In this document: positions 1 through 7,810 of the stretch, piece by piece
Layout of the letters: each line of letters begins with the position of its first letter
Position numbering within the stretch: position 1 is the stretch's first letter
Assembly (NCBI GenBank): GCA_013215505.1
Contig: JABSQZ010000015.1
Span: forward strand, 1-64,000
DNA from: Oceanospirillaceae bacterium
GTDB lineage: Bacteria > Pseudomonadota > Gammaproteobacteria > Pseudomonadales > Balneatricaceae
DNA length: 64,000 bases
Direction of reading: 5' to 3'
Position numbers and translations under genes: made by a program
Notes under the pieces: generated by a model
Told to the model about the DNA's origin: nothing
The model's input: the letters and a program-made list of their open reading frames with translations, nothing else
Database searches by the model: none

Positions 1-1
1 T

Positions 2-78
2 CCAACTTCCAACTTCCAACTTCCAACATCCAACTTCCAACTTCCAACTTCCAACTTCCAACTTCCAACTTCCAACTC
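2..78. repeat. Heptanucleotide tandem repeat (CCAACTT)n, site A
   Basis: About eleven head-to-tail copies of CCAACTT, with one CCAACAT variant and a last CCAACTC. The array runs to the left edge of the window, so its full length is unknown. The same heptamer family (CRACTTM or its complement) recurs at 19345, 20692 and 41254. It ends about 20 bases before the next start codon. Confidence 0.95.
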
Positions 79-98
79 ACCCCCCCCTTCATCTTCAC

Positions 99-392
99 AT
101 GCAACAAATTCGGTTTTCTCGTCCATCCTCCCGAGTTATAATCCCCCAAGAGCACTTAACTTTGGCACTAATAGGAGCAAGCCCAGTGGATATCACCCGT
201 AAACAGCAAACCCCCGGTTTAGTCTGCACTTGTAATGACTTATACGCAGAGGAAATCGCCGAGATCACCGCCATGGGTGAAACCGAATACAAAGAAATCT
301 TTGCGCTACTGGACACTCAACCCCGCTGTGGGGAATGTGTTAGCCATGTCAATCAATTTGTGTCGGCTAGTGATGGAAAAACTACTTTATAA
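99..392 (+). CDS. BFD-type [2Fe-2S]-binding protein
   Basis: A 97-residue protein with the cysteine pattern of bacterioferritin-associated-ferredoxin (BFD) domains: C43-x-C45, then 31 residues, then C77-x-x-C80. Such domains bind a [2Fe-2S] cluster and occur alone or at the C-terminus of assimilatory nitrate reductases and related flavoproteins. The first 40 residues lack a recognisable domain, there is no clear Shine-Dalgarno site, and the gene starts just after the heptamer array. It may therefore be a small stand-alone redox protein or the surviving tail of a larger oxidoreductase (NasA-like) whose front was lost at the repeat. The cysteine motif is seen directly; the partner protein is unknown. 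Confidence 0.6.
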   Translation: MQQIRFSRPSSRVIIPQEHLTLALIGASPVDITRKQQTPGLVCTCNDLYAEEIAEITAMGETEYKEIFALLDTQPRCGECVSHVNQFVSASDGKTTL

Positions 393-473
393 ATTATTTT
401 TGGTTGCTGTAAATTCTCAGGTATCATCATATTGTTAAGGTAGAACTTATACCAAATAAGCTAAGGAATCCCC

Positions 474-848
474 ATGTATTCAGGAAGATGCCACTGCGGC
501 GCTATTACCTTTGAAACCACTGAATCACCCAAATGGTTGACCGAGTGTAATTGTTCTATATGCCATCGCCTCGGCTCTTTGTGGGCGCACGTACAGATAG
601 ATACTGTTACTTTTAATGACCAGCAAAAGCCAGATGCTGCATTGACCAGCATCCGTTATGTACAAGGTGACAAGTCTCTTGCGGTACACAGCTGTAAAAT
701 CTGTGGCTGCACTACTCACTGGGAAAACCTGCACCCGGATACATCCTCTGTAATGGCGCTTAATTTTCGTATGTGTGAAAGAACAGCTATCAAAGAAATA
801 CGCATCAGAAAGTTTGATGGCGCCGATACATGGTCTTATATAGATTAA
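474..848 (+). CDS. GFA/CENP-V family zinc-binding protein
   Basis: A 124-residue single-domain member of the GFA (glutathione-dependent formaldehyde-activating) fold. The family's zinc cysteines are all visible: C6-x-C8 near the N-terminus, C25, C27 and C30 in the ECNCSIC segment, and C74/C77/C79 in SCKICGC. Family members bind one structural and one labile zinc; some react with S-hydroxymethyl-glutathione, but most are uncharacterised, so no substrate is assigned. A good AAGGA ribosome site lies at 463-467, seven bases before the ATG. The gene stands alone and is followed after about 80 bases by an AraC-type regulator on the same strand; a functional link is possible but not shown. Confidence 0.8.
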   Translation: MYSGRCHCGAITFETTESPKWLTECNCSICHRLGSLWAHVQIDTVTFNDQQKPDAALTSIRYVQGDKSLAVHSCKICGCTTHWENLHPDTSSVMALNFRMCERTAIKEIRIRKFDGADTWSYID

Positions 849-931
849 GTCCCAAGATTGCAGTACCAAGATAATTGCTGATATGCCCCCTTCAGGGTCG
901 GATTAGCTTTAGTAGAGAATTTATACAGTTA

Positions 932-1909
932 ATGGAAGTTAACAGCAACGCGCAGCCAGCAAAAATTCACAGTGCCCAGTACCTCAAAAGAATTAATAAA
1001 GTGCTGGATTACTTAGAGGAGAACTACGCCAGCTCGCTTAATTTGCAGCGGCTAGCCGAGGTGGCTGATTTCTCCAGTTTCCACTTTCATCGAATCTTCA
1101 AGGGTATCACCGGTGAGTCCCTCAACAAGTATATCCAACGTATCAGGCTTGAAAAAGCCGCGCACAGTCTCAAGTATGATCTTACAGAGTCCATTACTAA
1201 CATCGCCATAGATTGCGGCTTTAGTAGCAGTGCTGCATTCGCCAAAACCTTTAAACAACACTTTAGTATGAGCGCTAGTCAATGGCGAAGGGGTGGCCAC
1301 AGTCTTGATAGCAAGAATCGACAAGCGCTCAGCAATCACGGCCAAGATTGTACGATCTCTGCTATGTATATTGATCAAATCAACCAACAATATACATGGA
1401 ATATTTCAATGCTGAACATCAATCATGCGACTATCACGGTCAGGCAACTTGAACCCTGCACAGTGGCTTATATTCGCCATATTGGGCCCTTTATTGGCGA
1501 GAGTAAAACCTGGCGCAGGCTATTTGATAAGTTAACCCGCTGGGTGGCCAGCAGAGGCCTATTGAAATGTCCGGGCTCTGACTTTTACACTGTTTTTCGA
1601 GATCAATTGGAGATAACCGATTTCGTAAAATTTAAAGCGGATGTCTGTGTCTCCGTCGATGCAGGCACACAAAGCGAGGGAGAAATAGGCGTCACTACTT
1701 TAGCCGGTGGCAAGTATGCAGTTGCCTTATTCGAGATTGATGCGGATCAATATGAACAGGCCTGGGGGGTGATCTATTCGCAGTGGTTACCCAACAGTGG
1801 CTACCAGCCGGATCAACGCTGCTGTTATGAAAAGTATTTAAATGACTTCAGAACACATCCGCAGCAAAAACATATTATCGAGATTTGTATTCCTATTAAG
1901 CCGTTGTAA
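932..1909 (+). CDS. AraC-family regulator with GyrI-like effector domain
   Basis: A cytoplasmic transcription regulator of 325 residues from the ATG at 932; a longer in-frame start at 875 adds 19 residues with no family resemblance. The order is reversed from classical AraC: the double helix-turn-helix comes first (roughly residues 18-115, with the conserved 'FSSFHFHRIFK' first recognition helix and 'IAIDCGFSSSAAFAKTFK' second helix), followed by a GyrI/Rob-like effector-binding domain (about residues 165-325) beginning with 'TVRQLEPCTVAYIRHIGPF'. This is the Rob/SoxS-MarA-like architecture that senses small hydrophobic or cationic compounds. Targets are unknown. A decayed fragment that resembles another GyrI-like domain lies near 47282. 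Confidence 0.85.
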   Translation: MEVNSNAQPAKIHSAQYLKRINKVLDYLEENYASSLNLQRLAEVADFSSFHFHRIFKGITGESLNKYIQRIRLEKAAHSLKYDLTESITNIAIDCGFSSSAAFAKTFKQHFSMSASQWRRGGHSLDSKNRQALSNHGQDCTISAMYIDQINQQYTWNISMLNINHATITVRQLEPCTVAYIRHIGPFIGESKTWRRLFDKLTRWVASRGLLKCPGSDFYTVFRDQLEITDFVKFKADVCVSVDAGTQSEGEIGVTTLAGGKYAVALFEIDADQYEQAWGVIYSQWLPNSGYQPDQRCCYEKYLNDFRTHPQQKHIIEICIPIKPL

Positions 1910-1963
1910 CTTAAAGTGCTATGTTGAAAATGCAGCTTAGTGGGCTAGTTCAGAATGCTTTCA

Positions 1964-1993
1964 TTGAGTCTATGTCTAATCTATCTGTATAAT
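1964..1993 (+). promoter_or_regulatory. Probable sigma70 promoter of pyrF
   Basis: TTGAGT at 1964-1969 and a perfect TATAAT at 1988-1993 are separated by 18 bases. They lie 45 bases upstream of the pyrF start codon. Read from sequence only. Confidence 0.55.
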
Positions 1994-2037
1994 ATTATTC
2001 AGTATTTTACATAACTAGGTCTGCAGAGGAGAGATTA

Positions 2038-2871
2038 GTGAGTTTTCAGGATAAGTTGCAACACAGTTGGCAGCAAAATAATTCGTTACTTTGTGTCGGT
2101 CTTGATCCCAATCCCTTACTGTTCCCGGAACATTTTCACAATATCGACAATGCGATATTTGAATTTAATAAAGCTATTATCGATGCCACTTGCGATCTGG
2201 TCTGTGCCTACAAACCACAGATCGCCTATTTTGCCGCACATGCCGCTGAAGATCAGCTAGCGCAGACCATTACCTATATTCAACAGTATCATCCGCAGAT
2301 TCCGATTATCCTCGATGCTAAGCGCGGTGATATAGGCAGCACTGCCGCAAAATATGCAGAGGAAGCATTTGTCAGGTATAACGTTGATGCAGTAACTATA
2401 AATCCCTATATGGGGTTTGATTCTGTCGAGCCTTTTATTGCTTACAAAGATAAGGGCAGTATCCTGCTGTGCCGTACTTCCAATAGCAGCGCAGCTGATA
2501 TTCAAGATTTAGCTATAGCGACTGAAAAAGGTGTAGAACCACTGTTTAAACGAGTAGCTAAACTTGCCTCGGGCAAGTGGAATACTCACAATAACTGTCT
2601 GTTAGTGCTAGGTGCTACAGAACCACAACAGATGGCTGAAATACGGGAGATAGTCGGTGATATGGTATTCCTGGTGCCGGGAATAGGTGCTCAAGGGGGC
2701 GATCTCGAGGCGATGCTCAAAGCTGGACTAAGAGGTGACGGTAAAGGATTAATCGTCAGTTCCTCCCGGAGTGTTCTGTATGCTAGTCAGGGAGCAGACT
2801 TTGCAGAGGCCGCCAGAGCAGCAGCGTTAAATCTGCGCGATCAAATTAACCGCTATCGCCAGCTTCGATAA
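2038..2871 (+). CDS. pyrF: Orotidine 5'-phosphate decarboxylase
   Basis: Last step of de novo UMP synthesis: decarboxylates OMP to UMP in the cytoplasm. The 277-residue length and the motif 'LDAKRGDIGSTAAKYAEEAF' place it in the longer type 2 subfamily, in which the Asp-Lys-Asp catalytic array sits in LDAKRGDI (about residues 95-102). 'VCAYKPQIAYF' and the C-terminal 'GLIVSSSRSVLYAS' phosphate-binding segment are also present. The start is a GTG at 2038, supported by a strong AGAGGAGAG ribosome site at 2025-2033. It is transcribed alone from a promoter at 1964-1993; the decayed GST gene follows on the same strand. Confidence 0.93.
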   Translation: MSFQDKLQHSWQQNNSLLCVGLDPNPLLFPEHFHNIDNAIFEFNKAIIDATCDLVCAYKPQIAYFAAHAAEDQLAQTITYIQQYHPQIPIILDAKRGDIGSTAAKYAEEAFVRYNVDAVTINPYMGFDSVEPFIAYKDKGSILLCRTSNSSAADIQDLAIATEKGVEPLFKRVAKLASGKWNTHNNCLLVLGATEPQQMAEIREIVGDMVFLVPGIGAQGGDLEAMLKAGLRGDGKGLIVSSSRSVLYASQGADFAEAARAAALNLRDQINRYRQLR

Positions 2872-2940
2872 CCACAAAACAACTGCGAAAGCCTAAGTGA
2901 GTCATTCGCAGCAGCTACTTTATTGCTCTAAGGGCTCTAA

Positions 2941-3430
2941 CAGCGCCGCCAGAGTTTAAGCACTGATTACCTACAGATAAACCCCTTGGGTTATGTTCCG
3001 GCTATAAATATCGATGGTCAGCTATTTTCTGAATCTGTGGCTATTATTGAATGTTTAGAAGAGCTTCAGCCAAATAAGAGATTGTTTCCAGAGTGTGCAT
3101 TTGCCCGTGCGCGAGTCAGAGAAGTATGTGAATACGTTAACAGCACTATTCACCCGGCACAAAATCGAACTATTCTAAACTACTTGCGTTCACAGCTGGA
3201 TAATTTGACTAAAAAGCAGCTCAGAGCCGATTGGATTAGCCTAAATCTTGGTAAGTTACAACAGCGGTTGTGGGTACAAAGTTAGTTTGCTGTTGGTGAT
3301 CAATTTACCCTGGCGGATATTTTTTGCATTGATTTATAAGAAAGCGCTCAGTCATGGCGCCGCTGAAATAGTACCCTTTGAACAGCACCTGCAGTTCCTG
3401 CAACAGCAGCAGTTATTTGAATCGCAATAG
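2941..3430 (+). pseudogene. Decayed zeta-class glutathione S-transferase (maleylacetoacetate isomerase-like)
   Basis: The central frame reads 'DYLQINPLGYVPAINIDGQ' and 'FSESVAIIECLEELQPNKRL', a clear MaiA/GST-zeta N-domain (cf. 'LNPxGxVPAL' and 'SxAIIEYLEE'). It runs from 2965 to an in-frame TAG at 3283-3285. Directly after that stop the same frame continues 'FAVGDQFTLADIFCIDL', the conserved GST C-domain signature, to another stop. The true C-terminus then appears in a shifted frame as 'IYKKALSHGAAEIVPFEQHL' up to 3430. At the 5' end, 'SNSAARV' in a third frame resembles the 'SSAAYRVR' catalytic segment. At least one nonsense codon and two frameshifts make it a recent pseudogene. Confidence 0.85.
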
Positions 3431-3443
3431 ACGATGGGGCTTT

Positions 3444-3965
3444 ATGAGCAATAGAGAAATACATGTAGTGGCCTACAGTGAAACATGGCCGGTGATGTTT
3501 GCAAAGGAGCGTTCGGCTCTACAGTGCGCATTGGATAAAGTGTTAATTCGGCTCGATCACATTGGCAGTACCTCTGTGCCACAATTAATGGCCAAACCAA
3601 TCATTGATATGCTGATGGAGGTTGCTAGCTTGGCAGCTCTGGATCAGTTGCAGGCAAAGTTTGAGGCACTGGGATACACCGCGATGGGTGAATTTGGCAT
3701 TACCGGTAGACGCTTCTACACTAAAGGTGGAGATCAGCGCTCTCATCATATACACGCTTTTGTCAGTGGTGATGATAATTTATCCAGGCACCGGGCCTTC
3801 CGCGATTATCTGCAAGCACACCCAGTGATAAGGCAGCAATATGGTCAATTGAAAGAACAGCAAGCGTTAACTTGCAGGCATGATAATGATCTATACCAGC
3901 AGGGAAAAAATAGCTTTATTCAAGAGCATCAAGCTAGGGCCTTACTCTGGGCGTTTGCCAACTAG
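3444..3965 (+). CDS. GrpB / UPF0157 family nucleotidyltransferase-fold protein
   Basis: A 173-residue protein with the GrpB-family layout: N-terminal 'VVAYSETWPVMFAKERSAL', then 'LDHIGSTSVPQLMAKPIIDMLMEV', which is the GS-x9-IDxxV pattern of the nucleotidyltransferase fold, and a later 'RSHHIHAFVSGDDN' with the HxH seen in GrpB and the dephospho-CoA-kinase C-terminal extension. Its in vivo substrate is unknown. The ATG at 3444 is preceded by GATGGGG. It begins 13 bases after the GST pseudogene and is followed after 17 bases by a GNAT gene, so the two are probably co-transcribed. Confidence 0.82.
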   Translation: MSNREIHVVAYSETWPVMFAKERSALQCALDKVLIRLDHIGSTSVPQLMAKPIIDMLMEVASLAALDQLQAKFEALGYTAMGEFGITGRRFYTKGGDQRSHHIHAFVSGDDNLSRHRAFRDYLQAHPVIRQQYGQLKEQQALTCRHDNDLYQQGKNSFIQEHQARALLWAFAN

Positions 3966-3982
3966 TTGATTAAAGGGAATTC

Positions 3983-4444
3983 ATGGAAATACGTACTGCT
4001 ATATATACAGATGCTGAGGAAATCAGCCAGTTAATAGAGCCGCTGGTGACTAAGTACATCTTACCTAGCTGCTCTGTGCAAGGCGCTGAGATCTTATTGA
4101 AATCTATGCGCAGGCAAAGTATTGAAAGCTACTTTAAATCCGGTTACCAGTATTGGCTGGGTGAGGTTGATAACCGGCTCATGGCGGTGATCGGTATTAA
4201 AGAGAATAGCCATCTCTACCACTTATTTGTCGCTGACGCCTTTCAGGGGAAAGGCTATGCAAGGCAGCTGTGGCATTTCGCCAAAGGGGAGTGCCTGGCC
4301 AAAGGGAATCTGGGAGTATTTACCGTCAATTCAGCGCTAAATGCTGCTCCAGTCTATCGTAAATGGGGCTTTAAGGCCCTGAGTGAAGTACGTGAGAGAT
4401 CCGGGATCAAAGACATTCCGATGCGTTTACAGCTAGAGCTTTAA
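3983..4444 (+). CDS. GNAT family N-acetyltransferase
   Basis: A 153-residue single-domain acetyltransferase. The acetyl-CoA-binding motif A is visible as 'LYHLFVADAFQGKGYARQLW' (Q/RxxGxG/A at QGKGYA), followed by 'NSALNAAPVYRKWGF', the motif B segment that positions the C-terminal strand. Substrate unknown. The ribosome site AAGGGAATTC precedes the ATG. It lies 17 bases after the GrpB gene, and the two probably form a small operon; it converges on the EamA gene. Confidence 0.85.
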   Translation: MEIRTAIYTDAEEISQLIEPLVTKYILPSCSVQGAEILLKSMRRQSIESYFKSGYQYWLGEVDNRLMAVIGIKENSHLYHLFVADAFQGKGYARQLWHFAKGECLAKGNLGVFTVNSALNAAPVYRKWGFKALSEVRERSGIKDIPMRLQLEL

Positions 4445-4469
4445 CCAGCTCCAGCTGCCTACTGCATAG

Positions 4470-5345
4470 TTATTTTTTTGATCGGGCAATAATAAACAGC
4501 CCGGCACATAGTACCGCGATTGCGATTATCATCTGTGCAGTGATCTGCTCGCCTAATAACAGCGCCGAGAGGCTGATGGCGACTATTGGTACCAGTAGAG
4601 AATAGGGTACTACTTGAGCTACCGGGTGGCGGCGACATAGCCAGGCCCAGCAGCCGTGGCTGATGATACTGGAGACGATGGTTGAGTAGAGTACTGCCAG
4701 ATAACCTTGTGAGGAGACATTGACGAGGGTAACAAAAGGGGAACCCTCCAGGTAATAGGCTATTGAGGCGACCATGGGGGTGCCAAAAATTGCAGTCCAG
4801 CCGATGATATCTATGGGGCGGATTTGGCTGGGCATAGAGCGCAGTAAAACCGAGTATAGACCCATAAACATAGCCGACAGCGCCGCCACTATTAAGGCCA
4901 GGCTGGCGCCGAGTAAATTGGGCTCGTAAAACAAAATCAACATAGCGCTAAAGGCCATTAGCAAGCCAATAACTCTGCGTCTTCCCGGTCTCTCTTTCAA
5001 TATCAGCCAGGCGAAAAGAAGTGCAAAAGCGGGATTTAATTGAATGAATAAAGAAACGGACGAGACATTAGTGGTCAATTCTGAGGCTAGGAATAACAAC
5101 CCAAAATGACCGGGTACCAACGCCAGTGAAATCAGCAGATAATATTTGAGCTGTGGTATAGGGTTGCGTAAAAAAACCGCTAACAACACTGCGACTAATG
5201 ACAAACGCATGCTCAGTGCCGTCCAGCTGGGAATCTCCAAAACGGCATATCTTATCGCTAAAAAGTTGCCACCCCAGCCCAGTAAGGCAATCGCCAGGGC
5301 AAATATATCTAAGGCTTTCCAGGGGTGATTGTTAAGATTGGACAC
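4470..5345 (-). CDS. EamA/DMT-family transporter
   Basis: A 291-residue inner-membrane protein with two repeats of the EamA fold (about five transmembrane helices each). The N-terminal repeat holds 'LGWGGNFLAIRYAVLEIPSW', with the family's early Trp-Gly-x-Asn/Ser pattern, and the second has 'LVPIVAISLSALLLGEQI', the typical late P-x8-LGE signature. Most such proteins export metabolites or amino acids; substrate not predictable. It ends in KK. It is convergent with the GNAT gene and is separated by about 275 bases from the end of the ABC importer operon. Confidence 0.85.
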   Translation of the reverse strand: MSNLNNHPWKALDIFALAIALLGWGGNFLAIRYAVLEIPSWTALSMRLSLVAVLLAVFLRNPIPQLKYYLLISLALVPGHFGLLFLASELTTNVSSVSLFIQLNPAFALLFAWLILKERPGRRRVIGLLMAFSAMLILFYEPNLLGASLALIVAALSAMFMGLYSVLLRSMPSQIRPIDIIGWTAIFGTPMVASIAYYLEGSPFVTLVNVSSQGYLAVLYSTIVSSIISHGCWAWLCRRHPVAQVVPYSLLVPIVAISLSALLLGEQITAQMIIAIAVLCAGLFIIARSKK

Positions 5346-5581
5346 TGATGATTGAACCTCAAACTAGCGCTAAAGAGTAAATCAGTTCTGAAGTTGTGAT
5401 CACCGCAGAGTTTGTCGGTGAGAACATTTCAGAATCAGCCAGACAATTAGCGCGTCCGGTTGACTGAGAAAGGCGCGGATACTATCACAGTAGACCAGAG
5501 TTGTGCGGTTATCGAGATTAAACAGAGATTACTTATCTACGCCTGCTTGTTTAGAAGCATGGGCTCCATCTGAGACTGACT

Positions 5582-5610
5582 ATCTGCACTTTGGGCTGCA
5601 AAGTGCAGAT
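5582..5610. terminator. Hairpin at the end of the amino acid ABC operon
   Basis: Perfect 11-base inverted repeat ATCTGCACTTT / AAAGTGCAGAT with a 7-base loop, 12 bases beyond the stop codon of the minus-strand ABC ATPase gene. There is a short T-run only on the plus side, so intrinsic termination is plausible rather than certain. Confidence 0.5.
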
Positions 5611-5621
5611 TTTGCGATCCT

Positions 5622-6344
5622 TTACAGTACTTTACTGAGAAACTGCTGGGTGCGCTGACGCTGAGGGTTGTTGACTAACTCTTTGGCAGGGGCCAGCTCT
5701 TCGATCACTCCCTGATGAAAAAAAGCAATTCGGTCAGAGACATCACGGGCAAAGTTGATCTCGTGAGTGACGACTATCATGGTCATCCCATCTTCACGTA
5801 GTAGTCTTAAAGTATCTAATACCTCCCCGACCAGCTCTGGATCTAACGCGGATGTGACTTCATCGAATAACATATAGCCGGGCTCCATTGCCAAAGCTCT
5901 GGCGATTGCCAAACGCTGCTGTTGTCCTCCGGACATCCGGGTTGGGTAAGTATCTAATTTGTCACCCAGATCGACGTGCTGCAGCTGTTTTTCTGCGATA
6001 CTACGCGCTTCGTCTGCGGATTTCCCCAAGACAATTTTCGGCGCCAAAGCGACGTTGTCCAGTACTGTCAAATGCGGGAAGGAATTCCACTGCTGAAAAA
6101 CCATACCGATATTTTGCCGCAATTTGTTGATGTCAGTGCTTTTAGCATGTACGTCGAGCCCGTCGACACTGATGCTGCCGCCCTGAATCTGTTCCAACGC
6201 GTTGATGCAGTAGAGCATCGTAGATTTACCAGAGCCACTGGCGCCTATGACGCTGAGAACTTCGCCTTTGGCAACGCTTAAATCGATACCTTTAAGGACT
6301 TGCAGGTCGCCAAAAGATTTATTAACACTGTTTAATTCAATCAT
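5622..6344 (-). CDS. Polar amino acid ABC transporter, ATP-binding protein
   Basis: A 240-residue ATPase of the HisP/GlnQ group that powers uptake through the two permeases encoded just upstream. Walker A GASGSGKS is at 34-41, the Q-loop at Q84 in 'MVFQQWNSFPHLTVLDNV', the signature MSGGQQQ at 137-143, Walker B 'YMLFDEVTSALD' with D161/E162, and the switch His at H194. It overlaps the permease gene by eight bases and is the last gene of a four-gene operon. The position beside hydroxyproline catabolic genes, and facing the epimerase across a shared promoter region, suggests that hydroxyproline is the imported substrate. Confidence 0.92.
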   Translation of the reverse strand: MIELNSVNKSFGDLQVLKGIDLSVAKGEVLSVIGASGSGKSTMLYCINALEQIQGGSISVDGLDVHAKSTDINKLRQNIGMVFQQWNSFPHLTVLDNVALAPKIVLGKSADEARSIAEKQLQHVDLGDKLDTYPTRMSGGQQQRLAIARALAMEPGYMLFDEVTSALDPELVGEVLDTLRLLREDGMTMIVVTHEINFARDVSDRIAFFHQGVIEELAPAKELVNNPQRQRTQQFLSKVL

Positions 6345-7008
6345 ACTGCCACCTTTGTTCTAGTTTAGCCGACAACTTGCCGATGGGGTAGGACAAGGCA
6401 AAATAGAAAGCCCCGACTATTGCCAAGATAATGAACGGCTCTTGAGTTCTTGTAATAAGTATTTGTGAAGCACGCAGTAATTCTAAGTAGCCTAAGACCG
6501 ACACCAGTGCCGAATCTTTAAGCACTCCCAGTGCGACCCCGGTCCAGGCTGGTAACATTGCCCTGGCGCCGATTGGCCAGACTACATAGCGCATATCTTG
6601 TAGGTAGCTCATCCCCAGTGAACGCGAGGCTCTGCGCATTGAATCAGGCACCGCTTCGATGCCGCCGCGGGCGACTTGAGCGACCAGTGCACTGGTATAA
6701 AAAATTAAGACGATACAACCGGCGGCAAATGGCTCTAACGGCAACCCCAAAATAGGGAAGAAGTTGAAAAATAGCAGTAACTGGATGATTAAAGGCACAC
6801 TGCGAAAAATGTCCAGCACCGAGCCCAGTATATAGCGAGCTAGCACAGAGACATGCAGTGCCCAGCCAAACAGGCAGCCGAGTACTGAGCCGATGGAAAT
6901 CGAGATAACGGAAATTAATAAGGTATTACCCGCCGCCTCAGCGAGAAATCCTAAGTCGTTAAATCTAAAGCCGGTGAAAAACTGGATCGTATTTGCAGAT
7001 TCAGACAT
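6337..7008 (-). CDS. Polar amino acid ABC transporter, permease
   Basis: A 223-residue HisM/GlnP-type permease with about five transmembrane segments. The EAA loop that contacts the ATPase is visible as 'EAVPDSMRRASRSLGMSYLQ'. N-terminal helices follow 'FLAEAAGNTLLISVISISIG', the usual start of this family. It lies between a second permease (10 bases away) and the ATPase (8-base overlap). The two different permeases probably form a heterodimer, as in HisQM. Substrate inferred from context as hydroxyproline or a related imino acid. Confidence 0.9.
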   Translation of the reverse strand: MSESANTIQFFTGFRFNDLGFLAEAAGNTLLISVISISIGSVLGCLFGWALHVSVLARYILGSVLDIFRSVPLIIQLLLFFNFFPILGLPLEPFAAGCIVLIFYTSALVAQVARGGIEAVPDSMRRASRSLGMSYLQDMRYVVWPIGARAMLPAWTGVALGVLKDSALVSVLGYLELLRASQILITRTQEPFIILAIVGAFYFALSYPIGKLSAKLEQRWQYD

Positions 7009-7018
7009 AACATCCTCC

Positions 7019-7678
7019 TTAGTAGGTAAATAGTCGACGACTGAGTAAATGGGCGGCGAGTAAAATCAATTTGACTAGCAGGTAATAAAAAACCGCGGCG
7101 GCCAGAAAGAACTCAAACAGTCTGAAAGTATTAGAGGCTAAAAACTGTGTTTCACCGGAGAGCTCGCGAAATCCGACTAACATGCCCAGTGAACTCATTA
7201 ATACCGCCCAGACCATCTGGTTGGTCATAGGGTAGTAGACCAGGCGAAATACCTGCGGGATAATGATGCGTGTATAAGTTTGTGTGGCGCTCATTCCCAG
7301 ACTACGGGCCGCTTTATACTGTGGTGCAGGTATCGCCTGAAAGCCACCGCGAAAGTTTTCTGCCAGGTAACCGGCGTTATTAAATGCCAGACCACAGAGC
7401 ACAATCGTAAAGGGGGTCAAGTGCCAGCCAAAAGCCCCGAGACCAAAGCCGAAGAAAAATAATTGCAGCAGTGCCGGAGTATTGCGCGCCAATTCTATCC
7501 ACACAGTGGCAAATAGAGACAGCGGCCGACTGCCGTGCAGGCGCATCAAGGCCAGTACCAGGCCAAAAATAATACCCAGCAGCATAGACAAAACCGCCGC
7601 TTCAAGGGTAACTAAGGCTGCGCTAAACAAATCCGGCAGAGCCTTGATGACCGGGCGCCAGTGAAAGGTGTAATCCAT
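7019..7678 (-). CDS. Polar amino acid ABC transporter, permease
   Basis: HisQ-type permease of about 220 residues starting with 'MDYTFHWRPVIKALPDLFSAALVTL'-like sequence. A longer in-frame start at 7798 would add 40 residues without family character and reach almost to the binding-protein stop, so the ATG at 7678 is preferred. The EAA loop is 'QAIPAPQYKAARSLGMSATQ', and 'IELARNTPALLQLFFFGFGLG' is the family's conserved helix 3 segment. It forms the second half of the membrane channel with the neighbouring permease and lies downstream of the binding-protein gene. Confidence 0.88.
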   Translation of the reverse strand: MDYTFHWRPVIKALPDLFSAALVTLEAAVLSMLLGIIFGLVLALMRLHGSRPLSLFATVWIELARNTPALLQLFFFGFGLGAFGWHLTPFTIVLCGLAFNNAGYLAENFRGGFQAIPAPQYKAARSLGMSATQTYTRIIIPQVFRLVYYPMTNQMVWAVLMSSLGMLVGFRELSGETQFLASNTFRLFEFFLAAAVFYYLLVKLILLAAHLLSRRLFTY

Positions 7679-7810
7679 ATGAGTGCCTGATGACAATAGT
7701 GAAGCTAGCGAAATAAACAGCTTAAGTTGTATGTCGCTATTAAGAGATGCGTCCAACATAGGCCGGGCCCTAGCGAGCGATATGCTCGGGCCCGGCACAG
7801 CAGAGCGCGG

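Noticed and set aside
875-931. Longer N-terminus for the AraC/GyrI-like regulator
   Set aside because: The 19 extra residues do not resemble the family, and the ATG at 932 brings the protein to normal length.
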